DNA of 9,031 nt from an uncultured Oxalobacter sp. (GTDB taxonomy: Bacteria; Pseudomonadota; Gammaproteobacteria; Burkholderiales; Burkholderiaceae_D): positions 1 through 9,031 of the forward strand of contig CALGGD010000077.1 of the NCBI GenBank assembly GCA_937916185.1. Direction: 5' to 3'. Below the pieces are notes generated by a model. The model ran no database searches, was not told the origin of the DNA, and saw nothing but the letters and a program-made list of their open reading frames with translations. This document shows positions 1 to 7,387 of the stretch, piece by piece; positions within the stretch are counted from its first letter, which is position 1, and each line of letters begins with the position of its first letter. The position numbers and the translations under genes were made by a program.

Positions 1-31
1 ACTGGAGTTCAGACGTGTGCTCTTCCGATCT
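1..31 (+). other. Illumina TruSeq read-2 adapter (artefact)
   Basis: The first 31 bases match the 3' portion of the Illumina TruSeq read-2 adapter, ending in its characteristic GCTCTTCCGATCT. The adapter's 3' end normally abuts the insert, so the first insert base should be 32. This is untrimmed technical sequence and not part of any genome. It also marks the contig end as built from a raw library-molecule end, which weakens trust in the sequence that follows it. Confidence 0.97.
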
Positions 32-439
32 ATATATTCTGCATCCGGTAGTAGTCACATCAGTTACTCCAACACCAGTGACAATTGTTCCGGGTACCCC
101 TGTGGACGGTGTCGCCACAACCATTGGTGCCGTGGCAAATGTTTTGTGGAATGTCACTGTAGCATAGGTTGGAGTATTTGCCGCTGATGGGGTTACCGTG
201 AGATATCCGCTATCGATTTGTCCGCCATCTATAAACACAGTTGAACCATTCGAGTAAATCATCCACCTATTAAGCGCACTAGACCATATGCCATGGTTGA
301 CTTGGCTGCCGCTATAACCGAAACCTACATTGTTACCGGCTGTATTTTGAACACTAAAATATCGATCTCCATTGGATGCCGTATTATACTTAATCAGCGG
401 TTTGCTTATCCATGTAAGTATTTTAGCCAATGTTTTTTT
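32..439 (-). CDS. Partial phage virion/tail-fibre-like protein (foreign fragment)
   Basis: The minus strand is open for the whole stretch from the chimeric joint to the adapter, giving 136 residues without a start or stop. The protein begins around KKTLAKILTWISKPL and ends in VTTTGCRIY. It is rich in Gly, Thr, Ser and Asn. It has a segment like those before receptor-binding tips (GDRYFSVQN, then NRWMIYSNGSTVFIDGG). Near the end comes an alternating pattern, ATVTFHKTFATAPMVVATP followed by VTGVGVTDVTTTG, which resembles the H-type-lectin-like C-terminal domains of phage structural proteins. The DNA is visibly more AT-rich than the rest of the window. Reading into the adapter shows the gene was cut by library fragmentation. 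It sits antisense to ftsZ and is joined to it at about 440-449, so I read it as a chimeric fragment from another organism's phage. The family assignment is by pattern only, and the exact right border is uncertain by about 10 bases. Confidence 0.6.
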
Positions 440-448
440 AAAATTCAA

Positions 449-574
449 CCTCCGGCGGAAGTGCCAGAGGTTGAAATCGGCTGGAAATCTGCGGGCGATG
501 TTGTCCAGCAGCTGAAAGAGGGCGGTATGGATACCTATGACATCCCTGCTTTCCTGCGTAACCAGATGAAATAA
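449..574 (+). CDS. ftsZ: FtsZ, C-terminal 41 residues only
   Basis: The last 41 codons of the tubulin-like division GTPase FtsZ, ending with TYDIPAFLRNQMK and a TAA stop. DIPAFLR is the conserved C-terminal peptide by which FtsZ binds FtsA, ZipA and other membrane tethers or regulators at the Z-ring. The preceding stretch (PPAEVPEVEIGWKSAGDVVQQLKEGG) is the end of the variable linker. The whole GTPase domain and most of the linker are missing. The frame continues upstream without a stop to an ATG at 293, but everything before about 440-449 is antisense phage-like DNA, so that start is an accident of the chimera. The next gene is lpxC, matching the ftsZ-lpxC order found at the end of the division and cell wall (dcw) cluster in many proteobacteria. 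The precise joint is uncertain because I do not know this species' linker sequence. Confidence 0.88.
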   Translation, partial: PPAEVPEVEIGWKSAGDVVQQLKEGGMDTYDIPAFLRNQMK

Positions 575-662
575 GGAAAAACCAGGGGGGGACGGGGTGC
601 TCCGCCTGTATCCCTCCTGTTACAGAAAGACACAGTTTTCCGTTTGATTTCCATAACAGTTT

Positions 663-691
663 CTGCAAGAATTTTTCAAGCAGAGTAGAAT
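663..691 (+). promoter_or_regulatory. Candidate sigma70 promoter upstream of lpxC
   Basis: TAGAAT at 686-691 matches five of six bases of the -10 consensus. Seventeen bases upstream, CTGCAA (663-668) is a poor -35. A start near 698 would give lpxC a leader of about 48 nt that contains the hairpin at 710-733. This is pattern only. lpxC could also be read from ftsZ promoters, since I see no clear intrinsic terminator in the 126 bases after ftsZ, only an imperfect G-rich stem around 586-617 without a T tract. Confidence 0.35.
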
Positions 692-709
692 AGACAGGCT
701 ATGAATAAT

Positions 710-733
710 GGAAGGTGTCTAAAGGCGCCTTCC
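710..733 (+). promoter_or_regulatory. Stem-loop just upstream of the lpxC start
   Basis: A 10-bp stem (GGAAGGTGTC paired with GGCGCCTTCC, including two G-T wobbles) with a TAAA loop ends 12 bases before the chosen lpxC ATG. The following TCTTT is a short, interrupted T stretch, so this is at best a weak terminator or attenuator. It covers the place where a ribosome binding site would lie, and no purine-rich Shine-Dalgarno sequence is visible between it and the ATG. Confidence 0.55.
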
Positions 734-745
734 TCTTTGACGATT

Positions 746-1681
746 ATGTTGAAACAGAGGACAATCCAGCGATCCACCACCACGGTCGGTATCGGTCTGC
801 ATTCAGGCTACAAGGTCAAGCTCACCCTTCGTCCGGCGCCGCCGGATACCGGCATTGTATTCCATCGGACAGACCTCGATCCCCAGGTGACGATTCCGGT
901 CAGCGCTGATGCCATCGGTGAAACCATGCTTGCATCCACCCTGGTGCAGAATGGTGTCCGGATTTCAACCATCGAGCACCTGATGTCCGCCTGTTGTGGC
1001 TTGGGTATCGACAACCTGCATATCGATGTCAGTGCCGAAGAGATTCCCATCATGGACGGCTCTGCCTCCACATTTGTCTTCCTGCTCCAGCAGGCGGGCC
1101 TGAAAGAGCAGGATGTGCCGAAGAAATACATCCGCCTGAAAAAGAAAGTCGAGGTTGTGGAAGGCAAGGGCAATGATCTGAAATGGGCAAGGCTGGAGCC
1201 CTACAATGGGTTCAGGCTCGATTTCTTCATTGAGTTCAACCACCCCGCCATCAAGTCAACCCATCAGCAGGCGGTTGTTGATTTTGGCAAGGATTCCTAC
1301 GTCAGGGATGTCGCCCGTGCCCGCACCTTCGGTTTCGTCAAGGATGTGGAACTGCTCCGCAGCATGGGGCTGGCACGCGGGGGGTCCCTGGAAAACGCCA
1401 TCGTCATGGACGAATACCATATCCTCAATGCCTATGGGTTGCGTTATGACGATGAATTTGTCCGCCACAAGATCCTTGACGCCATCGGCGACCTCTACAA
1501 CATCGGGATGCCGATGCTGGCTTCCTATACCGCACATAAACCCGGTCATGCTTTGAACAACCAGCTGATCCGGGCGCTGCTTGCCCAGCCTGAAGCCTTT
1601 GAGGTGGTCTCTTTCGAGGACCAGCGCAAGGCTCCGGCGGACATGGTTGAGCAGTCAAACCTGGAATGGATACCGGCCTGA
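746..1681 (+). CDS. lpxC: UDP-3-O-acyl-N-acetylglucosamine deacetylase
   Basis: LpxC is the zinc amidase that removes the acetyl group from UDP-3-O-acyl-GlcNAc, the committed step of lipid A synthesis in the cytoplasm. The predicted protein is 311 residues, close to the usual 300-310. The zinc ligands are visible: His78 in STIEHLMSA, and His241 and Asp245 in [15 protein letters not shown]. Glu77 is the expected catalytic base and His268 ([10 protein letters not shown]) the expected general acid. The conserved RARTFGF segment is at 191-197. An in-frame ATG at 701 would add 15 residues, but homologues start at MLKQRTI. The added codons would also run through the leader hairpin, so I chose 746. 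No good ribosome binding site precedes either start. The gene follows ftsZ on the same strand and converges on dciA with 7 bases between the stops. Its terminator appears to be the hairpin at 1764-1792 inside dciA. In enterobacteria LpxC level is set by FtsH proteolysis through a C-terminal tail; the end here (LEWIPA) is different. Confidence 0.97.
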   Translation: MLKQRTIQRSTTTVGIGLHSGYKVKLTLRPAPPDTGIVFHRTDLDPQVTIPVSADAIGETMLASTLVQNGVRISTIEHLMSACCGLGIDNLHIDVSAEEIPIMDGSASTFVFLLQQAGLKEQDVPKKYIRLKKKVEVVEGKGNDLKWARLEPYNGFRLDFFIEFNHPAIKSTHQQAVVDFGKDSYVRDVARARTFGFVKDVELLRSMGLARGGSLENAIVMDEYHILNAYGLRYDDEFVRHKILDAIGDLYNIGMPMLASYTAHKPGHALNNQLIRALLAQPEAFEVVSFEDQRKAPADMVEQSNLEWIPA

Positions 1682-1688
1682 CCCGGTC

Positions 1689-2141
1689 TTACCGGCGGTC
1701 AAGCAGTTTTTTCAGGGAATCGCGGAGGTCCGGTCTGCCGCCTTTCCCCTCAAGTTCCCGGTAAAGGGCTTCGAAAGAAGCCCTTGCTTTTTCTGGAAGC
1801 CGTTTGGACTGGACAGGCGTTTTCTTCTCAGCCGGGGGCTGGTCATCAAAGCTGACCTTCAGGCGGATTTGGCTGATGTCCCATCCCCTGCTTTTAAGCC
1901 CATGCTGCAGCAGGGAGGAACTCTGGCGGAGCCTCGCTGCCAGCGCCTGGTTCGGGGCGCCGATGGACAGGATGCCGTTTTCCAGCCGGAGGATGCGGCA
2001 TCTGTTGAACCATGCAGGCATCAGTTTACGGCAGTCCGCCATGATGGCGGCATATTGCCGGGCGGTCTTGAAAAGCCGCTCCATATGTGCCTGCCCGTTG
2101 AGGTAATCAGACGGTGAGGAGAAAGTGCCTGTGCTGCCCAT
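1689..2141 (-). CDS. dciA: DciA-type DnaB helicase loader (DUF721 family)
   Basis: A 150-residue protein with the DUF721 layout. An N-terminal domain (roughly residues 15-100) has the pattern ERLFKTARQYAAIMADCRKLMPAWFNRCRILRLE, then NGILSIGAPNQALAARLRQSSSLLQHGL, then SQIRLKVSF. A charged, probably disordered tail follows, ending in a lysine- and arginine-rich helix (DLRDSLKKLLDRR). DUF721 proteins include DciA, which helps load the replicative helicase DnaB in the many bacteria that lack DnaC or DnaI. The N-terminal domain is KH-like and binds DNA. I chose the Met at 2141. The frame extends upstream to 2285, but those 48 residues are unlike the family and mostly hydrophobic. No strong Shine-Dalgarno sequence is visible. 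It lies between lpxC and secA on the opposite strand, the interval where enterobacteria carry secM. Family assignment is good; the replication role is inferred from the family. Confidence 0.85.
   Translation of the reverse strand: MGSTGTFSSPSDYLNGQAHMERLFKTARQYAAIMADCRKLMPAWFNRCRILRLENGILSIGAPNQALAARLRQSSSLLQHGLKSRGWDISQIRLKVSFDDQPPAEKKTPVQSKRLPEKARASFEALYRELEGKGGRPDLRDSLKKLLDRR
1764..1792 (+). terminator. Intrinsic terminator for lpxC, inside dciA antisense
   Basis: A perfect 9-bp stem (AAGGGCTTC with GAAGCCCTT) closes a GAAA tetraloop and is followed by GC and then five T (1788-1792) on the plus strand. It begins 82 bases after the lpxC stop. No comparable stem with a T tract lies in the 7-base gap between the convergent genes. 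The same bases encode the ARASFEAL part of DciA on the other strand. Confidence 0.75.
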
Positions 2142-2299
2142 ACTGGAAAGGGAAAGCCCTTGAAAGAAAAACCGAACTACCGCAACCATACCGCACAGTG
2201 GCAGGAAAAAACAACCGTTCCCTTGAAAACCGGCGGACAGTCCCCATTGTCTTTCCGTGCCGTCAGGATATTGCCCGAAAGCCATTCCGTTGCAATGGG

Positions 2300-2315
2300 G
2301 GCATGATAGAATGCC
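2300..2315 (+). promoter_or_regulatory. Extended -10 promoter of secA with inverted repeat
   Basis: TGATAGAAT (2304-2312) fits the extended -10 form TGn-TATAAT with one mismatch, and no convincing -35 is needed or seen. A 5-bp inverted repeat, GGCAT and ATGCC (2300-2304 and 2311-2315), brackets it. Another, CCATT and AATGG (2282-2286 and 2294-2298), lies just upstream. Either could be an operator or chance. A start near 2319 would give a leader of about 86 nt before the secA ATG, including both hairpins described separately. Confidence 0.5.
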
Positions 2316-2331
2316 ATATTACGGTATTTGC

Positions 2332-2352
2332 GCCCTGCGTTTCCAGCAGGGC
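2332..2352 (+). promoter_or_regulatory. First hairpin of the secA leader
   Basis: A perfect 7-bp GC-rich stem (GCCCTGC with GCAGGGC) around a 7-base loop is followed by TTGTTGT, a weak U-rich stretch. It could act as a partial attenuator or simply as leader structure. Confidence 0.55.
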
Positions 2353-2362
2353 TTGTTGTCAT

Positions 2363-2385
2363 GCAGTATGCAGAGGGCATACTGC
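2363..2385 (+). promoter_or_regulatory. Second hairpin of the secA leader
   Basis: A perfect 9-bp inverted repeat, GCAGTATGC and GCATACTGC, encloses AGAGG and ends 19 bases before the secA ATG. It is followed by TTAATTTG, not a T tract, so it is unlikely to terminate. It may be an RNA element affecting secA translation or a DNA operator. The AGAGG loop is the most Shine-Dalgarno-like stretch near the gene, though it lies too far (28 bases) from the ATG to serve secA directly. Confidence 0.6.
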
Positions 2386-2404
2386 TTAATTTGATGGATG
2401 TGTC

Positions 2405-5194
2405 ATGTCCTTTCTTACCAGTATATTTGGTAGCCGGAATTCCCGGCTGTTGAAGCGTTATGGGAAGACTGTAGCGCAGATCAATGCCATGGAACCCGCC
2501 ATGGAGGCGCTCTCAGATGAAGAACTGAAAGCCAAGACGCCGGCGTTCAAGCAGCGCCTTGCCAATGGCGAATCCCTGGACAATCTGCTCCCTGAAGCCT
2601 TTGCCGTCTGCCGTGAAGCCAGCAGGCGGGTGCTGAAGATGCGCCATTTTGATGTCCAGCTGGTCGGTGGGATGGCTCTCCATTATGGCAAGATCGCTGA
2701 GATGGCGACCGGCGAAGGCAAGACATTGGTTGCGACGCTCCCTGCCTATCTGAATGCACTGACCGGACAGGGGGTCCATATTGTGACGGTCAATGATTAT
2801 CTGGCACAGCGTGATGCGGAATGGATGTCACGCATCTATGGTTGGCTGGGATTGACGACAGGGGTCAACCTGCCGAGCATGAACCATGAGGAAAAGCGGG
2901 CAGCCTATGCCGCTGACATCACTTATGGCACCAACAACGAATTCGGCTTTGACTACCTGCGTGACAACATGGTTTACCACGTCAGTGACCGTGTCCAGCG
3001 GGGGCTGGTCTATGGCATTGTCGATGAGGTGGACTCCATCCTGATTGACGAAGCCCGTACCCCATTGATCATTTCCGGGCAGGCGGAGGATTCCAACGAC
3101 CTGTATGAACGGATCAACGAGATTCCGCCGAAACTGACCCTGCAGATCGGGGAGGAAACCAAAGACGGCAAGGGCAAGATCGAGGTTCCCGGAGATTACA
3201 CCAAAGACGAGAAGACCCGCCAGGTTTACCTGACGGATGCCGGTTACGAGAAAGCGGAAAAGATCCTGGCGGAAATGGGGCTGCTCCAGAAAGGCGCTTC
3301 CCTGTACGATGCCGCCCATATCATCCTGGTCCATCACCTGTATGCGGCACTGCGGGCCCATGCCCTGTTCCATCGTGACCAGCACTATGTCGTCCAGAAC
3401 GATGAGATTGTCATTGTCGATGAATTCACCGGACGCCTGATGGAAGGGCGCCGGTGGTCTGAAGGCCTGCACCAGGCGGTAGAGGCGAAAGAGCACGTCA
3501 CGATCCAGAACGAGAACCAGACACTGGCATCCATCACATTCCAGAACTACTTCCGTATGTACAAGAAGCTGTCCGGCATGACCGGTACGGCGGATACGGA
3601 AGCGTATGAATTCCAGGACATTTATGGGTTGGAAACCGTCGTCATCCCGACCAACCGGCCCAACCAGCGTCAGGATGCCTCCGACCTGGTTTACCGTTCT
3701 GAAGAAGAGAAATATGAGGCGGTGCTGGGAGATATCAAGGACTGCTACGAACGTGGACAGCCCGTGCTGGTCGGCACCACATCGATTGAGAACTCTGAAA
3801 GGCTGTCCGCCTACCTGGCCAAGATGGGCATCCCCCATAACGTGCTGAATGCGAAACAGCATGCGAAAGAGGCGCAGATTGTCGCACAGGCGGGGCGTCC
3901 GAAGATGATCACCATCGCCACCAACATGGCTGGACGCGGCACCGATATCGTGCTTGGCGGCAATGTCGAGAAACAGGTCGAATTCATCAAGGCGGATGAC
4001 AAGATTCCCGAAGAGGAAAAAGCGGCGAAGATCAAGCAGCTTCAGGATGAATGGCAGTCCCTGCACGATTTTGTCCTTGCACAGGGCGGCCTGCATATCA
4101 TCGGTACCGAACGCCATGAATCCCGCCGTGTGGACAACCAGTTGAGGGGGCGCTCCGCCCGTCAGGGCGACCCGGGCTCTTCCCGTTTCTACCTGTCGCT
4201 GGACGATGAGCTGCTGCGCATCTTCGCAGGCGATACGATGCGCAACATCATGAACCGCCTGAAGATGCCCCGTGGCGAGGCGATTGAATCCAAACTGGTC
4301 ACCCGGTCGATTGAATCCGCCCAGCGCAAGGTTGAAGGCCATAACTTCGATATGCGCAAACAGCTGCTGAAATACGACGACGTTGCCAACGACCAGCGCA
4401 AGGTGCTTTACCAGCAGCGCAATGAACTGCTGGAAATGGCGGATACCTCTGAGCTGGCAAGGGACCTGCGCCATGGCACCTTCACCGACCTGTTCCGTTC
4501 TTATGTGCCGGAAGAATCCATCGAGGAACAGTGGGAAATCACCGAGCTTGAAAGAGAGCTGAAAAACATCTGGCAGCTTGAGATGCCGGTGCCGATGGCA
4601 CAGATGCTCGAAGAGAACAAGGCCATGACCGATGATGACCTGCTCGAGGAACTCCTCCGGGTGGTTGATGGGCGCTATGAGGCAAAAGTCGAGATGGTGG
4701 ACCGTGAGGCATGGGTTGAATACGAACGCGGCATCATCCTCCAGAGCATGGACAACTTCTGGCGTGAGCACCTGTCCTCCCTGGAACACCTGCGCAAGGG
4801 GATCCATCTGCGTGGCTATGCACACAAGAATCCAGAGCAGGAATACAAGTTTGAGTCCTTCAAGCTGTTTGACCAGATGCTGCGGATGATCCGTGATGAT
4901 GCGACCAAGGTGCTGTTCCTTGTCAGGATCCGGACGAGGGAAGAAGTCGAGGCGGAACAGCAGGCGATGGCGGAACGTGCAGAGGCGGAAAGGCGCGCAC
5001 TGGAAGAAGCCATGGCAGCGGCCGCCGCCCAGCAGAACCAGAAAATCACCATCAAGACAACCATCAGTGATGCGGATGACAGCAAGGCCGGGGACGGGAG
5101 CGGGAGCAAGAAAGTACAGCGCGTTGGCCGCAACGAACCCTGCCCCTGTGGCAGTGGCAGGAAATACAAGCATTGCCATGGCAAGCTGGCATAG
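2405..5194 (+). CDS. secA: Preprotein translocase ATPase SecA
   Basis: SecA is the ATPase motor that drives unfolded preproteins through SecYEG at the inner membrane. This is a complete 929-residue protein, within the proteobacterial range. The first nucleotide-binding domain has Walker A ATGEGKT at 101-107 and Walker [17 protein letters not shown] around 205-220. The preprotein cross-linking region follows, roughly 225-375. The second nucleotide-binding domain has MAGRGTD at 508-514 and [10 protein letters not shown] at 582-591. The helical scaffold and wing domains follow. The C-terminus has an acidic, alanine-rich linker and a SEC-C zinc-binding motif with Cys913, Cys915, Cys924 and His925, which contacts SecB and lipids. 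The start is the family-typical MSFLTSIFG. No good Shine-Dalgarno sequence precedes it, although the leader has two strong hairpins. There is no upstream secM on the same strand. argJ follows after 44 bases without an obvious terminator, so cotranscription is plausible. Confidence 0.99.
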   Translation: MSFLTSIFGSRNSRLLKRYGKTVAQINAMEPAMEALSDEELKAKTPAFKQRLANGESLDNLLPEAFAVCREASRRVLKMRHFDVQLVGGMALHYGKIAEMATGEGKTLVATLPAYLNALTGQGVHIVTVNDYLAQRDAEWMSRIYGWLGLTTGVNLPSMNHEEKRAAYAADITYGTNNEFGFDYLRDNMVYHVSDRVQRGLVYGIVDEVDSILIDEARTPLIISGQAEDSNDLYERINEIPPKLTLQIGEETKDGKGKIEVPGDYTKDEKTRQVYLTDAGYEKAEKILAEMGLLQKGASLYDAAHIILVHHLYAALRAHALFHRDQHYVVQNDEIVIVDEFTGRLMEGRRWSEGLHQAVEAKEHVTIQNENQTLASITFQNYFRMYKKLSGMTGTADTEAYEFQDIYGLETVVIPTNRPNQRQDASDLVYRSEEEKYEAVLGDIKDCYERGQPVLVGTTSIENSERLSAYLAKMGIPHNVLNAKQHAKEAQIVAQAGRPKMITIATNMAGRGTDIVLGGNVEKQVEFIKADDKIPEEEKAAKIKQLQDEWQSLHDFVLAQGGLHIIGTERHESRRVDNQLRGRSARQGDPGSSRFYLSLDDELLRIFAGDTMRNIMNRLKMPRGEAIESKLVTRSIESAQRKVEGHNFDMRKQLLKYDDVANDQRKVLYQQRNELLEMADTSELARDLRHGTFTDLFRSYVPEESIEEQWEITELERELKNIWQLEMPVPMAQMLEENKAMTDDDLLEELLRVVDGRYEAKVEMVDREAWVEYERGIILQSMDNFWREHLSSLEHLRKGIHLRGYAHKNPEQEYKFESFKLFDQMLRMIRDDATKVLFLVRIRTREEVEAEQQAMAERAEAERRALEEAMAAAAAQQNQKITIKTTISDADDSKAGDGSGSKKVQRVGRNEPCPCGSGRKYKHCHGKLA

Positions 5195-5238
5195 ACCCTG
5201 GCTGATGGCAAGTGATGGTTTTTTAGAAAGGATGGAAA

Positions 5239-6477
5239 ATGGCAGTGAATCTCCCTTTCCCTGTGGCGTCTGAACTCAAGCCGGTTGCCGGGCTTGAGCT
5301 GGGATACGCCATGGCGGCGATCAAGAAAGAAAACCGGAAAGACCTGTTGGTCATCCGTCTGGCTGAAGGCGCAACGGTTGCCGGGGTTTTCACCAAGAAC
5401 CGTTTCTGTGCCGCACCGGTGCAGATCTGCCGTGACAACCTGGCAAAGGCCAAGGCTTCGGGCAAGGGCATCCGCGCGTTGATGGTCAATACCGGCAACG
5501 CCAATGCCGGAACCGGGGAATCCGGATACCGTGATGCCATCCATACCAGTGCAGAACTGGCAGGCCTGCTGGGCGTTGCCCCTGAACAGGTATTGCCGTT
5601 TTCAACCGGTGTCATCCTGGAACCCCTGCCGGTTGACCGGTTGATTGCCGGGCTGCCTGCGGCGGTTGCCGGCCTGAAGGCGGACAACTGGCTGAATGCG
5701 GCGGAAGCCATCATGACCACGGACACCATACCCAAGGCGGCCTCGCGGACCGTCCAGCTCGATGGCAAGACCGTCACGGTGACCGGCATCTGCAAGGGGG
5801 CAGGCATGATCCATCCCAATATGGCGACCATGCTGGGGTTCATGGCGACCGATGCCGCCATCCCGCAGGAAGTCCTGGAAGGCATCCTCGAATATGCGGT
5901 CAGCAAATCGTTCAACTGCATCACCGTGGACGGTGACACCTCCACCAACGATTCCCTGATCCTGATGGCGACCGGCAAGGTTGATGTCGGCATCACCGGC
6001 GCCGATTCCGCCAACTGCCAGGCACTGCGGGATGCCGTCACCGGCCTGGCGCAGGAACTGTCCCAGAAGATTATCCGCGATGGGGAAGGGGCGTCCAAGT
6101 TCATCACCATCACGGTTGAACAGGGCGGTTCAGAAGAAGAATGCCGCAAGATTGCCTATGCCATCGCCCATTCGCCATTGGTCAAGACGGCCTTCTTCGC
6201 CTCTGACCCGAATCTGGGACGTATCCTTGCCGCCATCGGCTATGCGGGCGTAGAAGACCTCGATGTCGGAAAACTGGAACTCTATCTGGATGATGTCCTT
6301 GTCGCCAGGGATGGTGGCAGGAATCCCGCCTATCGGGAAGAAGATGGCCAGCGTGTCATGGACAAGCCGGAAATCCTCGTCCGTGTCGTGCTGGCACGGG
6401 GTAATGCCACTGCCACCGTCTGGACCTGTGACCTGACGCATGACTATGTCTCCATCAATGCCGACTACCGTTCATAA
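5239..6477 (+). CDS. argJ: Bifunctional ornithine acetyltransferase / N-acetylglutamate synthase
   Basis: ArgJ moves the acetyl group from N-acetylornithine to glutamate, releasing ornithine and regenerating N-acetylglutamate, the cyclic route of arginine synthesis in the cytoplasm. In many bacteria it can also use acetyl-CoA. The 412-residue protein is full length. The autocleavage site is in [16 protein letters not shown], and Thr197 should become the N-terminal nucleophile of the beta chain after cleavage between Ala196 and Thr197. The oxyanion-hole segment [11 protein letters not shown] (121-131) is present, and the end [11 protein letters not shown] matches the family. Whether this copy also has the synthase activity cannot be read from sequence. 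The start at 5239 has a clear AAAGGA site (5227-5232) with a 6-base spacer. It lies 44 bases after secA and 3 bases before the DUF815 gene, an order common in betaproteobacteria. No arginine operator was recognised upstream. Confidence 0.98.
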   Translation: MAVNLPFPVASELKPVAGLELGYAMAAIKKENRKDLLVIRLAEGATVAGVFTKNRFCAAPVQICRDNLAKAKASGKGIRALMVNTGNANAGTGESGYRDAIHTSAELAGLLGVAPEQVLPFSTGVILEPLPVDRLIAGLPAAVAGLKADNWLNAAEAIMTTDTIPKAASRTVQLDGKTVTVTGICKGAGMIHPNMATMLGFMATDAAIPQEVLEGILEYAVSKSFNCITVDGDTSTNDSLILMATGKVDVGITGADSANCQALRDAVTGLAQELSQKIIRDGEGASKFITITVEQGGSEEECRKIAYAIAHSPLVKTAFFASDPNLGRILAAIGYAGVEDLDVGKLELYLDDVLVARDGGRNPAYREEDGQRVMDKPEILVRVVLARGNATATVWTCDLTHDYVSINADYRS

Positions 6478-6480
6478 GCG

Positions 6481-7356
6481 ATGATGACCAGGCTGGAACA
6501 GCTGCTTGAGCATGCCGATGCGGTGCTGACCCGCCTTGAAGCCGTATTGCCTGCGGCACAGGGGACAGCGCCCATCGACTGGAACACCCCGACCGCCGCG
6601 TACCGCTGGCGGCGGAAAAACGGTATTGGCACCCTCAAGGCGATTGCCCATATCTCGCCGGTCGCGATGACCGACCTGTTCTTCCTGGACCGTCAGAAAG
6701 CCCTGCTGGAGCAGAACACCCGGCAGTTCATCCAGGGGAAACCTGCCAACAACGTGCTGTTGACCGGTGCAAGGGGCACAGGCAAATCTTCCCTTGTCCG
6801 TGCCTGCCTGAACCGTTTCGCCGACCAGGGACTCCGCCTGATTGAGGTGGACAAAAACGACCTGATGGACCTGGATGACATCTCCGACCTGGTTGCCGGC
6901 CGTCCAGAGAAATTCATCCTCTATTGCGATGACCTTTCCTTTGATGAAGGCGACAGCAGCTACAAGACACTGAAAGCCGCATTGGATGGCAGCCTGTCCG
7001 CCCAGCCGGACAACGTGCTGATTTATGCGACCTCCAACCGCCGCCATCTGCTGGCGGAGAAACAGGCAGACAATGCCGGTTACCATCTGGATGACAACGG
7101 CGACATCCATCCCGGTGAGACATCCGATGAGAAGATATCCCTCTCAGACCGTTTCGGGCTCTGGCTTTCGTTCTACTCCTATACCCAGGACGAATACCTC
7201 GCCATCTGCGCCCATTGGCTCAAGTCGTTCGGCTGTTCTGAGGCGATGGTAGGGCAATCCCGCACAGAGGCGCTGCAATGGGCATTGCAGCGGGGCTCAC
7301 GCACAGGCAGGACAGCCTACCAGTTCGCCCGTGACTATGCGGGCAGGAACCTGTGA
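6481..7356 (+). CDS. DUF815-family P-loop ATPase
   Basis: A 291-residue AAA-type ATPase of the DUF815 family. Walker A is GARGTGKS at 96-103. Walker B is FILYCDDLSF at about 145-154. A sensor-1-like segment, IYATSNRRHL, is at 181-190. A family-typical stretch, GDIHPGETSDEKISLSDRFGLWLSF, follows at about 207-231, and a C-terminal helical lid carries GSRTGRTAYQFARDY. The first 85 residues are helical and lack an ATPase motif. The function of the family is not established, and no partner can be named. It begins 3 bases after the argJ stop with no Shine-Dalgarno sequence of its own, so translational coupling to argJ is likely. Either of the first two adjacent Met codons (6481 or 6484) could be the start. 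It converges on the small secreted-protein gene with 31 bases between them. In related betaproteobacteria a mutT-like gene often follows; it is absent here. Confidence 0.9.
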   Translation: MMTRLEQLLEHADAVLTRLEAVLPAAQGTAPIDWNTPTAAYRWRRKNGIGTLKAIAHISPVAMTDLFFLDRQKALLEQNTRQFIQGKPANNVLLTGARGTGKSSLVRACLNRFADQGLRLIEVDKNDLMDLDDISDLVAGRPEKFILYCDDLSFDEGDSSYKTLKAALDGSLSAQPDNVLIYATSNRRHLLAEKQADNAGYHLDDNGDIHPGETSDEKISLSDRFGLWLSFYSYTQDEYLAICAHWLKSFGCSEAMVGQSRTEALQWALQRGSRTGRTAYQFARDYAGRNL

Positions 7357-7387
7357 CCGGTTGCCGTTGTCCTGTCAGCAGCAGGGA

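Noticed and set aside
32..448. A prophage or phage insertion in ftsZ as a real biological event.
   Set aside because: The adjoining sequencing adapter, the change in base composition and the need for an intact FtsZ tail favour a technical chimera.
1672..1687. ACCGG and CCGGT inverted repeat at the lpxC stop as its terminator.
   Set aside because: It has only five pairs and no T tract. The hairpin at 1764-1792 is a far better terminator.
2142..2285. A longer dciA starting at 2285.
   Set aside because: The extra 48 residues are unlike DUF721 proteins and include a chance hydrophobic stretch. The Met at 2141 gives the usual length.
2828..5179. A 783-codon open frame on the minus strand across almost all of secA.
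   Set aside because: It is an antisense shadow produced by the codon bias of secA: no family motifs, no credible start context, and SecA on the plus strand is unmistakable.
5173..5226. A possible terminator between secA and argJ: TTGCCAT and ATGGCAA arms with six T at 5219-5224.
   Set aside because: The loop is 25 bases, the left arm has a competing self-palindrome (TTGCCATGGCAA), and the T tract is not adjacent to the stem. It is too weak to call.
5223..6149. A 308-codon minus-strand frame opposite argJ.
   Set aside because: It is the antisense shadow of a clearly real gene. Its composition is Ser/Ala/Pro-rich without recognisable domains.
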